From NCBI RefSeq assembly GCF_900105625.1, contig NZ_FNSD01000001.1:3968001-4032000 (forward strand): a stretch of 64,000 nt of DNA. Reading direction: 5' to 3'. Below the pieces are notes generated by a model. The model was given only the letters and a program-made list of their open reading frames with translations. It did not search any database and was not told the origin of the DNA. Origin of the DNA: Terriglobus roseus (GTDB taxonomy: Bacteria > Acidobacteriota > Terriglobia > Terriglobales > Acidobacteriaceae). Position 1 is the stretch's first letter, and every line of letters starts with the position of its first letter. The translations under genes were made by a program, and so were the position numbers. Shown piece by piece: positions 53,651 through 61,780 of this stretch.

Positions 53651-54508
53651 ATGCAGTCAAACAAAGCAATGGCAGGACTGATCGGGTACGGAATTCAAGG
53701 CTCTTCTTCACCTCAGATCCACGAGGAAGAGGCGGCCGCTCTGGGCTTCGACCTTGTCTACCGCATTATCGATTTCGAGCAGCCTAAGCGTGAGGCGTCA
53801 TTCCTGCCTGCTCTTCTTCAATCTGCCGAATCGATCGGCTTCGCGGGCCTCAACGTAACGCACCCATACAAGGAAGATGCGTATAAGCAGGTCGATACCC
53901 TGTCGAAGGAAGCGGAAGAGATCGGATCCATCAATACGATCGTCTTCCGTGATGGAAAGCGTTACGGGGACAACACGGATTGGTCCGGATTTTCTGAGAA
54001 TCTTCGGTCTACGCTGCCGGATGTTGACCTAAGCACGGTTGCGCTAATCGGTACAGGAGGAGCAGGGCTTGCCGTCGCATATGGCCTGCTGAAGCTTGGT
54101 ACCAAAGATCTTCGACTATTCGATACCGACCACGTACGAGCCAGCAAGCTACAGCAGCATCTGGCGAAGAACTTTTCTGACCGGAAGATCGCGGTGAGCA
54201 AATCACCGGCTGAGGCTCTCGACGAAGTGAACGGTTTGGTGAACGCCACACCAGTTGGAATGGAGGGGCATGACGGTATGCCAGTGGAAGAAAACCTTCT
54301 TCAGTCCACCATGTGGGTCGCAGATATCGTTTGGTTCCCGCTGGAAACGCAGCTACTAAAGACCGCTCGTGAACTAGGCTGCAAGGTATGCGGCGGCGGC
54401 GGAATGGCGGTGCGGCAGGCAGCCTTGAGCTTTAAGCAGTTCTTCCAGACTGAGCCTGATGTGGATCGTATGTTGAAGCGCTTTGTGGAAGCTACGAAGA
54501 AAGCCTAA
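53651..54508 (+). CDS. shikimate/quinate dehydrogenase homologue
   Basis: 285-residue AroE-fold dehydrogenase interconverting shikimate (or quinate) and its 3-dehydro form. The substrate domain has GIQGSSSPQIHEEEAAALG, GLNVTHPYKEDAYKQ with the catalytic Lys and DNTDWSGFSENLR with the catalytic Asp; the nucleotide domain has ALIGTGGAGLAVAYGLLKLG and NATPVGMEGHDGMP. The C-terminal GGGGMAVRQAALSFKQFF is standard. GAGGAGG lies upstream of the ATG, and the gene follows the TIM-barrel gene by 13 bases. A catabolic role is inferred from the neighbours, since the biosynthetic aroE would normally be elsewhere. Confidence 0.9.
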   Translation: MQSNKAMAGLIGYGIQGSSSPQIHEEEAAALGFDLVYRIIDFEQPKREASFLPALLQSAESIGFAGLNVTHPYKEDAYKQVDTLSKEAEEIGSINTIVFRDGKRYGDNTDWSGFSENLRSTLPDVDLSTVALIGTGGAGLAVAYGLLKLGTKDLRLFDTDHVRASKLQQHLAKNFSDRKIAVSKSPAEALDEVNGLVNATPVGMEGHDGMPVEENLLQSTMWVADIVWFPLETQLLKTARELGCKVCGGGGMAVRQAALSFKQFFQTEPDVDRMLKRFVEATKKA

Positions 54509-54554
54509 CGCGGTCTACACAAAAACAGAGCGTCCGCTTGGGAGGAAATAAAGT

Positions 54555-55148
54555 ATGAGGCCCATCATTGTTGGGATTTCGGGCGCAACCGGGATCGCGT
54601 ATGGCGTTCGGGCGCTTTCGTTGCTCCGTGATCTTGGAGTGGAGACACACCTGGTGATCTCAAGCGGCGCAAAGATGACCGTGCACGAGACCGGCGTAAC
54701 CGTAGCCGAGGTCGAGTCGCTCGCGACGCATGTCCATCATCACGAAAACCTTGGTGCAACACTGTCGAGTGGGTCGTTTCGAACGGCAGGCATGATGGTC
54801 ATGCCGTGCTCGATGCGCAGCCTGGCGGCGATCGCGCATGCTGCACCCTACAACCTGCTGACTCGCGCGGCGGACGTGACGCTGAAGGAGCGGCGCAGGC
54901 TTGTCCTGCTGACACGCGAGGCCCCGTTGAATCAGGCGCATTTGCAAAACATGCTCCTCGCGACGCAGATGGGAGCTGTCATCTACCCTCCGGTGCCGGC
55001 ACTCTACAGCCGCCCTCAAAGCATCGAGGAGATGATCGACTACACGGTCATGCGGGTCTTCGACCTCTTTGATATTGAAGCTCCAGTGGACCTGCCTCGC
55101 TGGGCAGGCATGGCCTCCCTCAGCACAGCAGCGATCGCCCGCCCATAA
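54555..55148 (+). CDS. ubiX: UbiX-type flavin prenyltransferase
   Basis: 197-residue enzyme that joins dimethylallyl phosphate to FMN, making the prenyl-FMN cofactor of UbiD decarboxylases. Marks are PIIVGISGATGIAYGVRAL at the FMN site, VHHHENLGATLSSGSFRTAG, MMVMPCSMRSLAAIAHA, LTRAADVTLKERRRLVLLTRE-like LKERRRLVLLTRE, and PPVPALYSRPQSIEEMIDY. GGGAGGAAA lies upstream of the ATG. It directly precedes the UbiD gene (33-base gap), the expected pairing, as in LpdB-LpdC. Confidence 0.94.
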   Translation: MRPIIVGISGATGIAYGVRALSLLRDLGVETHLVISSGAKMTVHETGVTVAEVESLATHVHHHENLGATLSSGSFRTAGMMVMPCSMRSLAAIAHAAPYNLLTRAADVTLKERRRLVLLTREAPLNQAHLQNMLLATQMGAVIYPPVPALYSRPQSIEEMIDYTVMRVFDLFDIEAPVDLPRWAGMASLSTAAIARP

Positions 55149-55181
55149 CCCGAGTGCGCAACAACAGAAGGAGCCGGCAGC

Positions 55182-56696
55182 ATGACTGAGAAACAGAATC
55201 TATCTCCCGAAGAACAGGAAAGCCCCATCAACGATCTGCGCTCAGCACTGGATCGTCTTCGCAAGTATCCGGGACAGTTGATCGAGACGGATCACATCGT
55301 CGACCCGCAGGGCGAACTGGCTGGTGTTTACAAACGCATTGGTGCAGCCGGAACCGTGGTTCGGCCAACGCAGACCGGGCCGGCGATGATCTTCAACAAT
55401 GTCAAAGATTATCCGGGATCGAGCGTGCTTGTAGGCCTTCTGGCAAGCCGTGAGAGAACAGGCATCCTTCTCGATGCACCTAAAGAGAAACTCACCGAGA
55501 AGCTGTTCGACGCGATCAATCACGGCATCGATCCCGTTCAGGCTGGGCCCGAGGACGCCAAGTGTCAGGAACTTGTGTACCGGGCTACCGACCCGGACTT
55601 TGATCTGCGCAGGATCCTCCCGGCTCCTACCAATACCGATCATGATGCGGGACCGTACTTCTGCATGGGTCTAGTTCTTGCGAGCGATCCCGAACTCGGG
55701 ACGAACGTGACGATCCACCGCCTCTGCGTCCAGGGCAAGGACAAGATGACGATCTTCTTCGCGCCCGGTCGGATCATCGATATTTTCCGTCAACGTCAGG
55801 AAGCCAATGGCAAGGAACTGGAAGTAACGATCAACATGGGCCTTGATCCAGCGATCTACATCGGCGCTGAATTCGAAATGCCGACCGTGCCGGTGGGATA
55901 CAACGAACTTCGGATGGCGGGCGGTCTCCGCCAAGAGCCTGTGAAGCTGGTGAAAGGTGTGACGGTGCAGGCCGATGCGATTGCCTACGCAGAGATCATC
56001 ATTGAAGGAAAGATTCTTCCCAATGTCCGAGAAGCGGAGGATCAGAACACGCACACAGGGTTCGCCATGCCAGAGTTCCCGGGATACAACGGGGTCGCGG
56101 CTGAGTCGCTTCCGGTGATCCAAGTCACGGCCATTACGACGCGCAGGAACCCGATTCTCCAGACTCTTGTAGGTCCCGGCGAAGAGCACGTTTCGCTCGC
56201 TGGCCTGCCGACCGAGGGCAGCATCTATGACATCTGTCACAAGGCGATGCCCGGATTCGTGACCGGCGTGTACTGCCATCCTGCTGGTGGAGGAAAGTTT
56301 CTTGGCATACTTCGTTGCAGGAAGACTTCGGCTTATGACGATGGCCGCGCGCGTCAGGCTGCGCTACTGGCCTTCGGAACTTACTCCGAGATGAAGAACA
56401 TTATTCTCATTGATGAAGACGTCGACATGTTCGAGACCGACGATGTGCTGTGGGCAATGACCACACGCATGCAAGGCAGTAAGGACATCCTTGTTGTCCC
56501 CGGCGTAAGCTGCCATGTCCTGGATCCATCGCAGACTCCTGAGTACGATCCGACGCTACCCGCGAAGGGGGTCACCTCAAAGACAATCTACGACGCGACC
56601 AAGCCGTTCCACATGCGGGACAAGTTTGAACGCGCACAGTTTCGTGATGTGGATCCGCGGCCCTTCGCTCCGGAGTTGAACCTTCGTTATCCATGA
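55182..56696 (+). CDS. UbiD-family hydroxybenzoate decarboxylase (LpdC/AroY-like)
   Basis: 504-residue prenyl-FMN decarboxylase. Its opening HIVDPQGELAGVYKRIGAAG and GTVVRPTQTGPAMIFNNVKD, then TNTDHDAGPYFCMGLVLASD, NMGLDPAIYIGAEFEMPT, ILPNVREAEDQNTHTGFAMP and EFPGYNG follow gallate and protocatechuate decarboxylases closely. The conserved Arg-Glu-Glu set of UbiD enzymes should lie in TIHRLCVQGKDK and the AEDQNTHTG region. Substrate is probably protocatechuate (to catechol) or gallate, given the upstream shikimate enzymes; this is inferred. GAAGGAG precedes the ATG. It is the last gene of the unit; a 13-bp inverted repeat follows within the convergent gene. Confidence 0.9.
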   Translation: MTEKQNLSPEEQESPINDLRSALDRLRKYPGQLIETDHIVDPQGELAGVYKRIGAAGTVVRPTQTGPAMIFNNVKDYPGSSVLVGLLASRERTGILLDAPKEKLTEKLFDAINHGIDPVQAGPEDAKCQELVYRATDPDFDLRRILPAPTNTDHDAGPYFCMGLVLASDPELGTNVTIHRLCVQGKDKMTIFFAPGRIIDIFRQRQEANGKELEVTINMGLDPAIYIGAEFEMPTVPVGYNELRMAGGLRQEPVKLVKGVTVQADAIAYAEIIIEGKILPNVREAEDQNTHTGFAMPEFPGYNGVAAESLPVIQVTAITTRRNPILQTLVGPGEEHVSLAGLPTEGSIYDICHKAMPGFVTGVYCHPAGGGKFLGILRCRKTSAYDDGRARQAALLAFGTYSEMKNIILIDEDVDMFETDDVLWAMTTRMQGSKDILVVPGVSCHVLDPSQTPEYDPTLPAKGVTSKTIYDATKPFHMRDKFERAQFRDVDPRPFAPELNLRYP

Positions 56697-56716
56697 GCGA
56701 TCGCCCCTGCGGGAAT

Positions 56717-57508
56717 TCATCGCCTGCCCAGAAGAAAGTCAAGCATCAGATCCAATCCCGCATCGACCATCCCGGAGCCGTCGGCTGTCTTACAGCCGAC
56801 GGCTTGAGCGGCTTTCAAGAGCGGCGTTTGTCCATGTCCCGCGACCACATCTCCAACAAACATAGACGCGGTGAGTAGCTTACTCGAAACAGGCAATGGG
56901 TCTTCCGCATGCATTCCCATCGGCGTCGTATTGATGACCAGGTCGAAGCCTGTGGGATCAGGCCGGCCGGAGGCCAGATGACCGCGACGGGCCAACAGCC
57001 GCACTAATCCCTCAGCCTTCTCGGTATCGACATCATGAAGGATCAACTCTCGAGTCCCCGCATCCAGCAACGCAGCCGCGATGGCGCTACCGGCCGCTCC
57101 TGCTCCAATCTGGAGAACTCGTGCACCCTCGATCTTTGCCCCAGCCTTTTTTTGAGCCTCGACGAACGCCAGGCCATCAAGCATGTCACCATGCCACGAA
57201 CCGTCATCGTTACGCCGAACAATGCTGACCACGCCCAACAACTTTGAAGTCTCAGAGAACGTCGCGCAGTGTTGAAACATAGTGCCCTTGTGCGGCATGG
57301 TCACGAGTAGCCCCCGCACATTGGAAACGGGGGCCAGTCCGCGCAGCAGGTCGCCGAGTGTCCCCTCCGGGACGAGCATGGGCACGCAGGCGCCATTGTG
57401 ATGGCGCTCCGCAAACTTCGCGGTAAGGCGCTGAGGTGACTTCACAAAGCCGATGGGATCGCCAAGAATTGGGTACAAATGTGTTTCGCCACTCAGTGAT
57501 TCGAACAC
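56717..57508 (-). CDS. second shikimate dehydrogenase family protein
   Basis: 263-residue AroE-fold protein on the opposite strand from the first. It has YPILGDPIGFVKSPQRL, GLLVTMPHKGTMFQH with the catalytic Lys, GDMLDGLAFVEAQ with the catalytic Asp, the NAD(P) loop VLQIGAGAAGSAIAAALLDA and NTTPMGMHAEDPLP. GTG start behind TAGGAGG. The PMHK-type sequence replaces the usual NVTxPxK, indicating a paralogue of the quinate/shikimate or other hydroxyacid type. It is downstream of the frameshifted cupin gene in the minus-strand unit and 20 bases from UbiD. Exact substrate is uncertain. Confidence 0.88.
   Translation of the reverse strand: MFESLSGETHLYPILGDPIGFVKSPQRLTAKFAERHHNGACVPMLVPEGTLGDLLRGLAPVSNVRGLLVTMPHKGTMFQHCATFSETSKLLGVVSIVRRNDDGSWHGDMLDGLAFVEAQKKAGAKIEGARVLQIGAGAAGSAIAAALLDAGTRELILHDVDTEKAEGLVRLLARRGHLASGRPDPTGFDLVINTTPMGMHAEDPLPVSSKLLTASMFVGDVVAGHGQTPLLKAAQAVGCKTADGSGMVDAGLDLMLDFLLGRR
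56776..56804 (+). terminator. 13-bp inverted repeat inside the 3' end of the second shikimate dehydrogenase gene
   Basis: AGCCGTCGGCTGT / ACAGCCGACGGCT with a CTT loop, a perfect 13-bp stem placed 80 bases after the UbiD stop and inside the convergent coding sequence. It may end the UbiD transcript; no T tract follows, so this is uncertain. Confidence 0.5.
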
Positions 57509-57581
57509 GCTAGAACCTCCTACCCTTCAGCTACCGAATCGACACCACTTGCGGTAGCTCTTGATCGTGATCGTGACCGCG

Positions 57582-57976
57582 TCACTTCGTGTACTGTTCG
57601 TCTGTGACGGGTTCAAGCCAGTCGACTGCCTTGCCGTCGAGCACTTCCGTGATGGCGATGTGCGTCATGCCAACTTGAGCGGAGGCACCGTGCCAATGCT
57701 TCTCGCCGACCTCAAAAAAGACAACATCCCCAGGCCTTACCTGCTCGATCGAGCCACCTTCACGCTGAACGAATCCGAGTCCCTGCGTGATGATGATCGT
57801 TTGACCTGCAGGGTGTGTGTGCCAGCGGGTACGTGCGCCCGGTTCGAAGGTGACGACGCCGCCGTTCGAGTTACGGCCGCCATCCGCGGGGAAGAGTGAG
57901 TCCACGCGAACATTGCCGGTAAACCAGTCTGCGGGCCGACCATAGAGGGTGTAGTGCCTACTCGTGTGATTTTCAT
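57582..57976 (-). pseudogene. cupin-domain protein gene with apparent single-base frameshift
   Basis: A small cupin whose two halves sit in different frames. The N-terminal [15 protein letters not shown], starting at ATG 57976 behind AAAGGA, should continue into [14 protein letters not shown], but a missing base near 57932-57937 (GGCCCGC instead of one more C) puts that in another frame, where translation from GTG 57905 gives a 107-residue cupin core with [20 protein letters not shown] and [17 protein letters not shown], holding the metal histidines. Either a real mutation or a sequencing error in a C run. Close in design to the intact cupin two genes upstream. Downstream of the aldo-keto reductase in the same unit. 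Confidence 0.75.
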
Positions 57977-58004
57977 GATGTCCTTTCGAACAGGTTCATT
58001 GTGA

Positions 58005-58985
58005 TTACCAGGCGTACGCCTGGGGAGCTTCTCCGCCCGGGCCGGGCCAGATCTCATCGAGGCGCTTGAGCGTGTCTTCGGAGAGCTTGACGTCCAGCGC
58101 GTGAAGTCCCTCGGTTAGCTGCTCTTTCGTTCGTGGTCCCATGATGGGAGCGGTCACCGCAGGATTATGCAGCAACCAGGCCATCGCCACATCCGAAGGC
58201 TTCTCTCCAAGCTCTCTGCAGAGGTTTTCGTACGCCTCCAACTGTGGGCGCAGCTTCTCGATTTCTTTGCTCTTCGATGAGAGCCGGCCTTCCTTAGCCT
58301 TCTGCAGTGCGCCGCCGAGCAAGCCGCTTCCGAGAGGGCTCCATGGGAAAAGACCGAGCCCGTAGTGTTTGCAGGCAGGGATCACTTCCAGCTCGATCGT
58401 GCGAGCCGTCAGGTTGTAAAGGCTCTGCTCCGACGCGAGTCCCATGAAGTGCCGGGCCTTTGCTTCGCCCTGAGCCGTCGCAATGTCCCAACCCGCAAAG
58501 TTGCTGCTGCCGACATAGAGCACCTTGCCTTGCTGCACCAGCAGTTCCATTGCCTGCCAGATCTCTTCCCACGGTGTGCGGCGATCGATGTGGTGCATCT
58601 GGTACAGGTCGATATGATCTGTCTGCAGACGGCGAAGGCTGTCTTCACAGGCCCTCCGGATATGGTACGCAGAGAGCTTGCGATCATTCGGCCCAAAGTC
58701 CATCGGTTGATACACCTTGGTGGCAAGAACGATATGCTCCCGTCGTCCACCCTGGGCGAGCCACCGTCCGATGATCTCCTCGGACACGCCATAGCCTTTC
58801 TCGATGTCAGGCTTCTGTGGACCGCCGTAGACATCCGCTGTATCGAAGTGAATGATGCCCTGCTTTAGGGCCTCGTCCATGATCTCGAAGCTTGTCGCTT
58901 CATCGGTCACCATGCCGAAGTTCATTGTTCCAAGTCCGAGCCGGCTGACCTGTAAACCTGTTCTTCCTAGATACGCATACTGCAT
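58005..58985 (-). CDS. aldo/keto reductase
   Basis: 326-residue NADPH-dependent AKR barrel. Typical marks: RTGLQVSRLGLGTMNFG at the start, the catalytic Asp and Tyr in HFDTADVYGGPQ, Lys in HIVLATKVYQP, His in LYQMHHIDRRTPWEE, and the cofactor region PWSPLGSGLLGG with APIMGPRTKEQL. AAGGAG lies seven bases before the ATG. It is one of a minus-strand run of genes with SDR, cupin and CMD-domain proteins that is divergent from an AraC regulator; such groups often respond to electrophile or oxidative stress. Substrate unknown. Confidence 0.92.
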   Translation of the reverse strand: MQYAYLGRTGLQVSRLGLGTMNFGMVTDEATSFEIMDEALKQGIIHFDTADVYGGPQKPDIEKGYGVSEEIIGRWLAQGGRREHIVLATKVYQPMDFGPNDRKLSAYHIRRACEDSLRRLQTDHIDLYQMHHIDRRTPWEEIWQAMELLVQQGKVLYVGSSNFAGWDIATAQGEAKARHFMGLASEQSLYNLTARTIELEVIPACKHYGLGLFPWSPLGSGLLGGALQKAKEGRLSSKSKEIEKLRPQLEAYENLCRELGEKPSDVAMAWLLHNPAVTAPIMGPRTKEQLTEGLHALDVKLSEDTLKRLDEIWPGPGGEAPQAYAW

Positions 58986-59034
58986 TGAATACTCCTTGGT
59001 TCCTGTAACGCGTTCACCTTGAGATTAGGAATCG

Positions 59035-59410
59035 CTAGGGTTTCGGCAGGATACGCACCGTAGCCGCACGAGCGCGATCACCGACCATCGGGTTCAAGTA
59101 TTTGCTGGACGCGTACTTCGAGCGATACGCAGCGTCGATCTGATCGTTGATCTCACCATCTACCAGCTCGAACGTGACATCGTTGGTCTTGCCTGCCGCG
59201 GTGATCTGTCCAGCCTTTTGTTTCTCTGCCGCTTGATACCAGCGTGACGATGTGCCGTTATAGGCCCGCACATACAACTCGCCATCGACCACCACAGACC
59301 AAATCCATGTAAGCGTGCCAGTTGTTACGCCGTCCTCGCGGAACGGAGCGACATGCAGGTCATCTGTCGGCCGCGATCTCGTGAAGTCGTTCTCTCTTCC
59401 AAGCACTCAT
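59035..59410 (-). pseudogene. DUF2255-family gene with apparent single-base frameshift
   Basis: The C-terminal 110 residues (DDLHVAPFREDGVTTGTLTW, YVRAYNGTSSRWYQAAEKQ) match DUF2255 proteins. The expected beginning MSAWKRERLHEIAADR is encoded from ATG 59410, which has AGGAGG six bases upstream, but in another frame that meets TGA; removing one base at 59365 joins the two. A GTG at 59406 would give a read-through start without the family N-terminus. Function of DUF2255 is unknown. Mutation versus sequencing error cannot be told apart here. Confidence 0.7.
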
Positions 59411-59429
59411 CATGAACCTCCTAAGAGCA

Positions 59430-59921
59430 CTACTTGCTCCCGCTGTATTGCTTATCCGTTACTTGCTCCAGCCAATCCACCGCGTTGCCATCCAGGTTGT
59501 CCTGAATTGCGATGTGCGACATCGAGGCGTCAGGAGCAGCGCCATGCCAGTGCTTCACATGGGCTGGGATCGTGACGACATCGCCAGCACGTACAACCTG
59601 GATTGGACCTCCCTCCATCTGGACACGCCCGGTTCCAGCCGTGATGATGAGAACCTGACCAAAGGGATGCGTGTGCCATGCGCTTCGGGCCCCAAGGGAG
59701 AAGGTCACGATCCCGGCAGAGACACGCGAAGGTGCACTCGCAGGGAACAACTGCTCGACCTTCGCGGTGCCGGTAAAGAACTTTGGTGAGCCATCGACCA
59801 CTGGCCGCACGCCGGCATGGCTAATGGCAAGACTCTTTGAAGCGTCAGGCGGCGCCGGACTCTGAGCAAATCCTGTGACGAACACGAGCGGTGCGAGCGT
59901 CACGAGAAGAAGTTTTTTCAT
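59430..59921 (-). CDS. exported cupin-domain protein
   Basis: 163 residues with signal peptide MKKLLLVTLAPLVFVTGFAQ. The cupin barrel (about 60-150) has FFTGTAKVEQLFPAS, SAWHTHPFGQVLIITAGTGR and HVKHWHGAAPDASMSHIAIQ, with the His/Gln/His metal ligands. ATG 59921 follows AAAGGACTCC. It resembles the frameshifted cupin further down the unit, suggesting duplication with one copy exported. Enzymatic role unknown; relatives are annotated as quercetin-2,3-dioxygenase-like or carboxymuconolactone-decarboxylase-associated cupins. Confidence 0.88.
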   Translation of the reverse strand: MKKLLLVTLAPLVFVTGFAQSPAPPDASKSLAISHAGVRPVVDGSPKFFTGTAKVEQLFPASAPSRVSAGIVTFSLGARSAWHTHPFGQVLIITAGTGRVQMEGGPIQVVRAGDVVTIPAHVKHWHGAAPDASMSHIAIQDNLDGNAVDWLEQVTDKQYSGSK

Positions 59922-59947
59922 GGAGTCCTTTCTGGATTCGCGCTCGG

Positions 59948-60823
59948 CTATTTCTGACGCTTTTCGAAGACGTCCTTCACCACAGCCAGCGCGGAAAAGG
60001 CGCATGGCCATCCTGCGTAGAACGCAATGTGTGTCAGCACTTCCGAGGCCTGCTCCTGCGTCAAACCGTTGTCCATTGCGCGACCAAGGTGATACGTAAT
60101 CTGCGCCGTTTGACCATTTGCGATGAGTGCGCTGACAGTCACCAGGCTGCGATCACGCGGCGCAAGAGCAGGTCGAAGCCACAAGTCCCGGAAGAGCAGA
60201 TCCGTTGTGTTCTGCACAAGACCAGGCGAGGTCGCACCGAAGTTATTCCCAACCTGCGTTGCGCGCTGCTTCTCTGCTTCCTCGTTGAGGGGCAGCATCT
60301 TGCCCTGCGCTGGTGGAAGCTGATCGAAACCGATGCCGCGGGCATGGAAGATGTCCTTTGCGATCGCGACTGCCGACATCGCATTCGGCCAACCCCCATA
60401 GAAGGCCAGGTGCGTGATGATCTCGGAAAGCTCTGCAGGCTTCACACCGTTATCAAGCGCGAGCGTGAAGTGGTGCGGCATCTCGATGGACTGGATACGA
60501 GCGATCAGGGTCGCCACCGTGACGACGCTGCGGTCACGCAGTGAAAGCTCGGGGCGCTTCCACAAGCCATTCAGCAGTGGGCCTTCCGTGTAATGAGCCA
60601 GTGCCGGCGATACAGCCTGCACATCGCTGATCGTCAGGGCACCGGGCAGTGCGACGTGCTTCTTATCGTTGGACATGCCATTCTCCAGGGTCCAGATGGG
60701 TTCGACCTGCCACAGCGAAACAACGCTCGCTGCCAGCCCAGTCTTGATGAGGGAGCGCCTTCCAACATCCGTCGGCGCTCCAACTGTTTCTGCTGCCACA
60801 TCACGAAATGTGATCGGACGCAT
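59948..60823 (-). CDS. exported protein with two carboxymuconolactone-decarboxylase domains
   Basis: 291 residues. A Tat-like lead with VGRRSLIKTGLAASVVSLW precedes two CMD repeats: LKNG-type LSLRDRSVVTVATLIARIQ with EMPHHFTLALDNGVKPAEL and ITHLAFYGGWPNAM, then LAPRDRSLVTVSALIANGQ, QITYHLGRAMDNGLTQEQ and LTHIAFYAGWPCAFSAL. The peroxidase-type CxxC of AhpD is absent (EMPH, QITYH instead), so lactone decarboxylase or unknown chemistry is likelier. ATG 60823 has AGGGA upstream; TTG 60829 is an alternative. It lies directly after the SDR gene and before the exported cupin gene, a combination seen repeatedly in bacteria. Confidence 0.9.
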   Translation of the reverse strand: MRPITFRDVAAETVGAPTDVGRRSLIKTGLAASVVSLWQVEPIWTLENGMSNDKKHVALPGALTISDVQAVSPALAHYTEGPLLNGLWKRPELSLRDRSVVTVATLIARIQSIEMPHHFTLALDNGVKPAELSEIITHLAFYGGWPNAMSAVAIAKDIFHARGIGFDQLPPAQGKMLPLNEEAEKQRATQVGNNFGATSPGLVQNTTDLLFRDLWLRPALAPRDRSLVTVSALIANGQTAQITYHLGRAMDNGLTQEQASEVLTHIAFYAGWPCAFSALAVVKDVFEKRQK

Positions 60824-60832
60824 ACGCAATCC

Positions 60833-61600
60833 CTACCGCATCACGTAGCCACCATCGACGGAGATCGACTGGCCGGTAATGTAGCTGGCTGCATCGCTGC
60901 ACAGGAAGAGCACGGTGTTGGCAATCTCCTCCGGACGTCCTTCCCGCTGCATCGGAACGAACATCTCGCGCATTGTCTTGAGTGCTTCGCCCTGCCCTCC
61001 GGCTTCCATTTGATCGGCCATCGCAGTGCGGATGAGGCCTGGGCAAACATCATTCACGCGGATGCCGCGGGTTGCATACTCCAGAGCTGCGCTCTTGGTA
61101 AAGCCGATGACGCCGTGCTTTGCTGCGTGATACGTTCCGCGCTGATTGCCGCCGACCAGGCCACCCAGCGACGAGCAATTCACGATCGCGCCGCTGCCTT
61201 GCTCACGCATCACCTGCAGTTCGAACTTCATGCAGCTCCATACGCCGCGAAGATTGACGCCCATCACCCGGTCATAATCGTCGCGAGTCACGTCAGCGGT
61301 CTCCGCCAGGACGTTCTGGATGCCGGCATTGTTGTAGGCTGCGTCGAGACGTCCGAACGTCTTCACCGTCAGTTTGACCATCGCTTCGACTTCGTCGTCG
61401 TTCGAAACGTCGCAGCGGATCGCCAGAGTCTTGAAGCCCTTGTCTGCCAGTTCTCTTGTGGCCGTCTGAACTGCCTGTTCATTCACGTCCGCCAGAACAA
61501 CCGCTGCGCCCGATTCCGCAAAGGCTTTCGCTGTAGCAAACCCCAGCCCAGATGCAGCACCCGTCACCAGTGCCACTTTTCCCTCAAATGAAATGACCAT
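60833..61600 (-). CDS. short-chain dehydrogenase/reductase
   Basis: 255-residue classical SDR: cofactor loop ALVTGAASGLGFATAKAFAE, DVNEQAVQTATRELAD, NNAGIQNVLAE, catalytic residues in IVNCSSLGGLVGGNQRGTY-HAAKHG, and C-terminal SDAASYITGQSISVDGGY. ATG 61600 is preceded by GAGGAAGAG; the long frame upstream to 61996 has no family similarity and would invade the divergent AraC gene. First gene of the minus-strand unit with CMD, cupin, DUF2255 and AKR genes. Substrate unknown. Confidence 0.92.
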   Translation of the reverse strand: MVISFEGKVALVTGAASGLGFATAKAFAESGAAVVLADVNEQAVQTATRELADKGFKTLAIRCDVSNDDEVEAMVKLTVKTFGRLDAAYNNAGIQNVLAETADVTRDDYDRVMGVNLRGVWSCMKFELQVMREQGSGAIVNCSSLGGLVGGNQRGTYHAAKHGVIGFTKSAALEYATRGIRVNDVCPGLIRTAMADQMEAGGQGEALKTMREMFVPMQREGRPEEIANTVLFLCSDAASYITGQSISVDGGYVMR

Positions 61601-61780
61601 ATCTCTTCCTCTCGTGTCCCTTGCTCTGATTCCGGCGAGTTCCGCCGATCTCGAGATCAAGACCAAGGCTAGGGATTGGGAAGATCGATTACTTACCTGA
61701 TCCTGCCGATTGTTTGCACAATCCTGTTGGAGAAACAAATTTATAGCAAAACGTACTACGCTTGATTTGGGGGCGATGAG

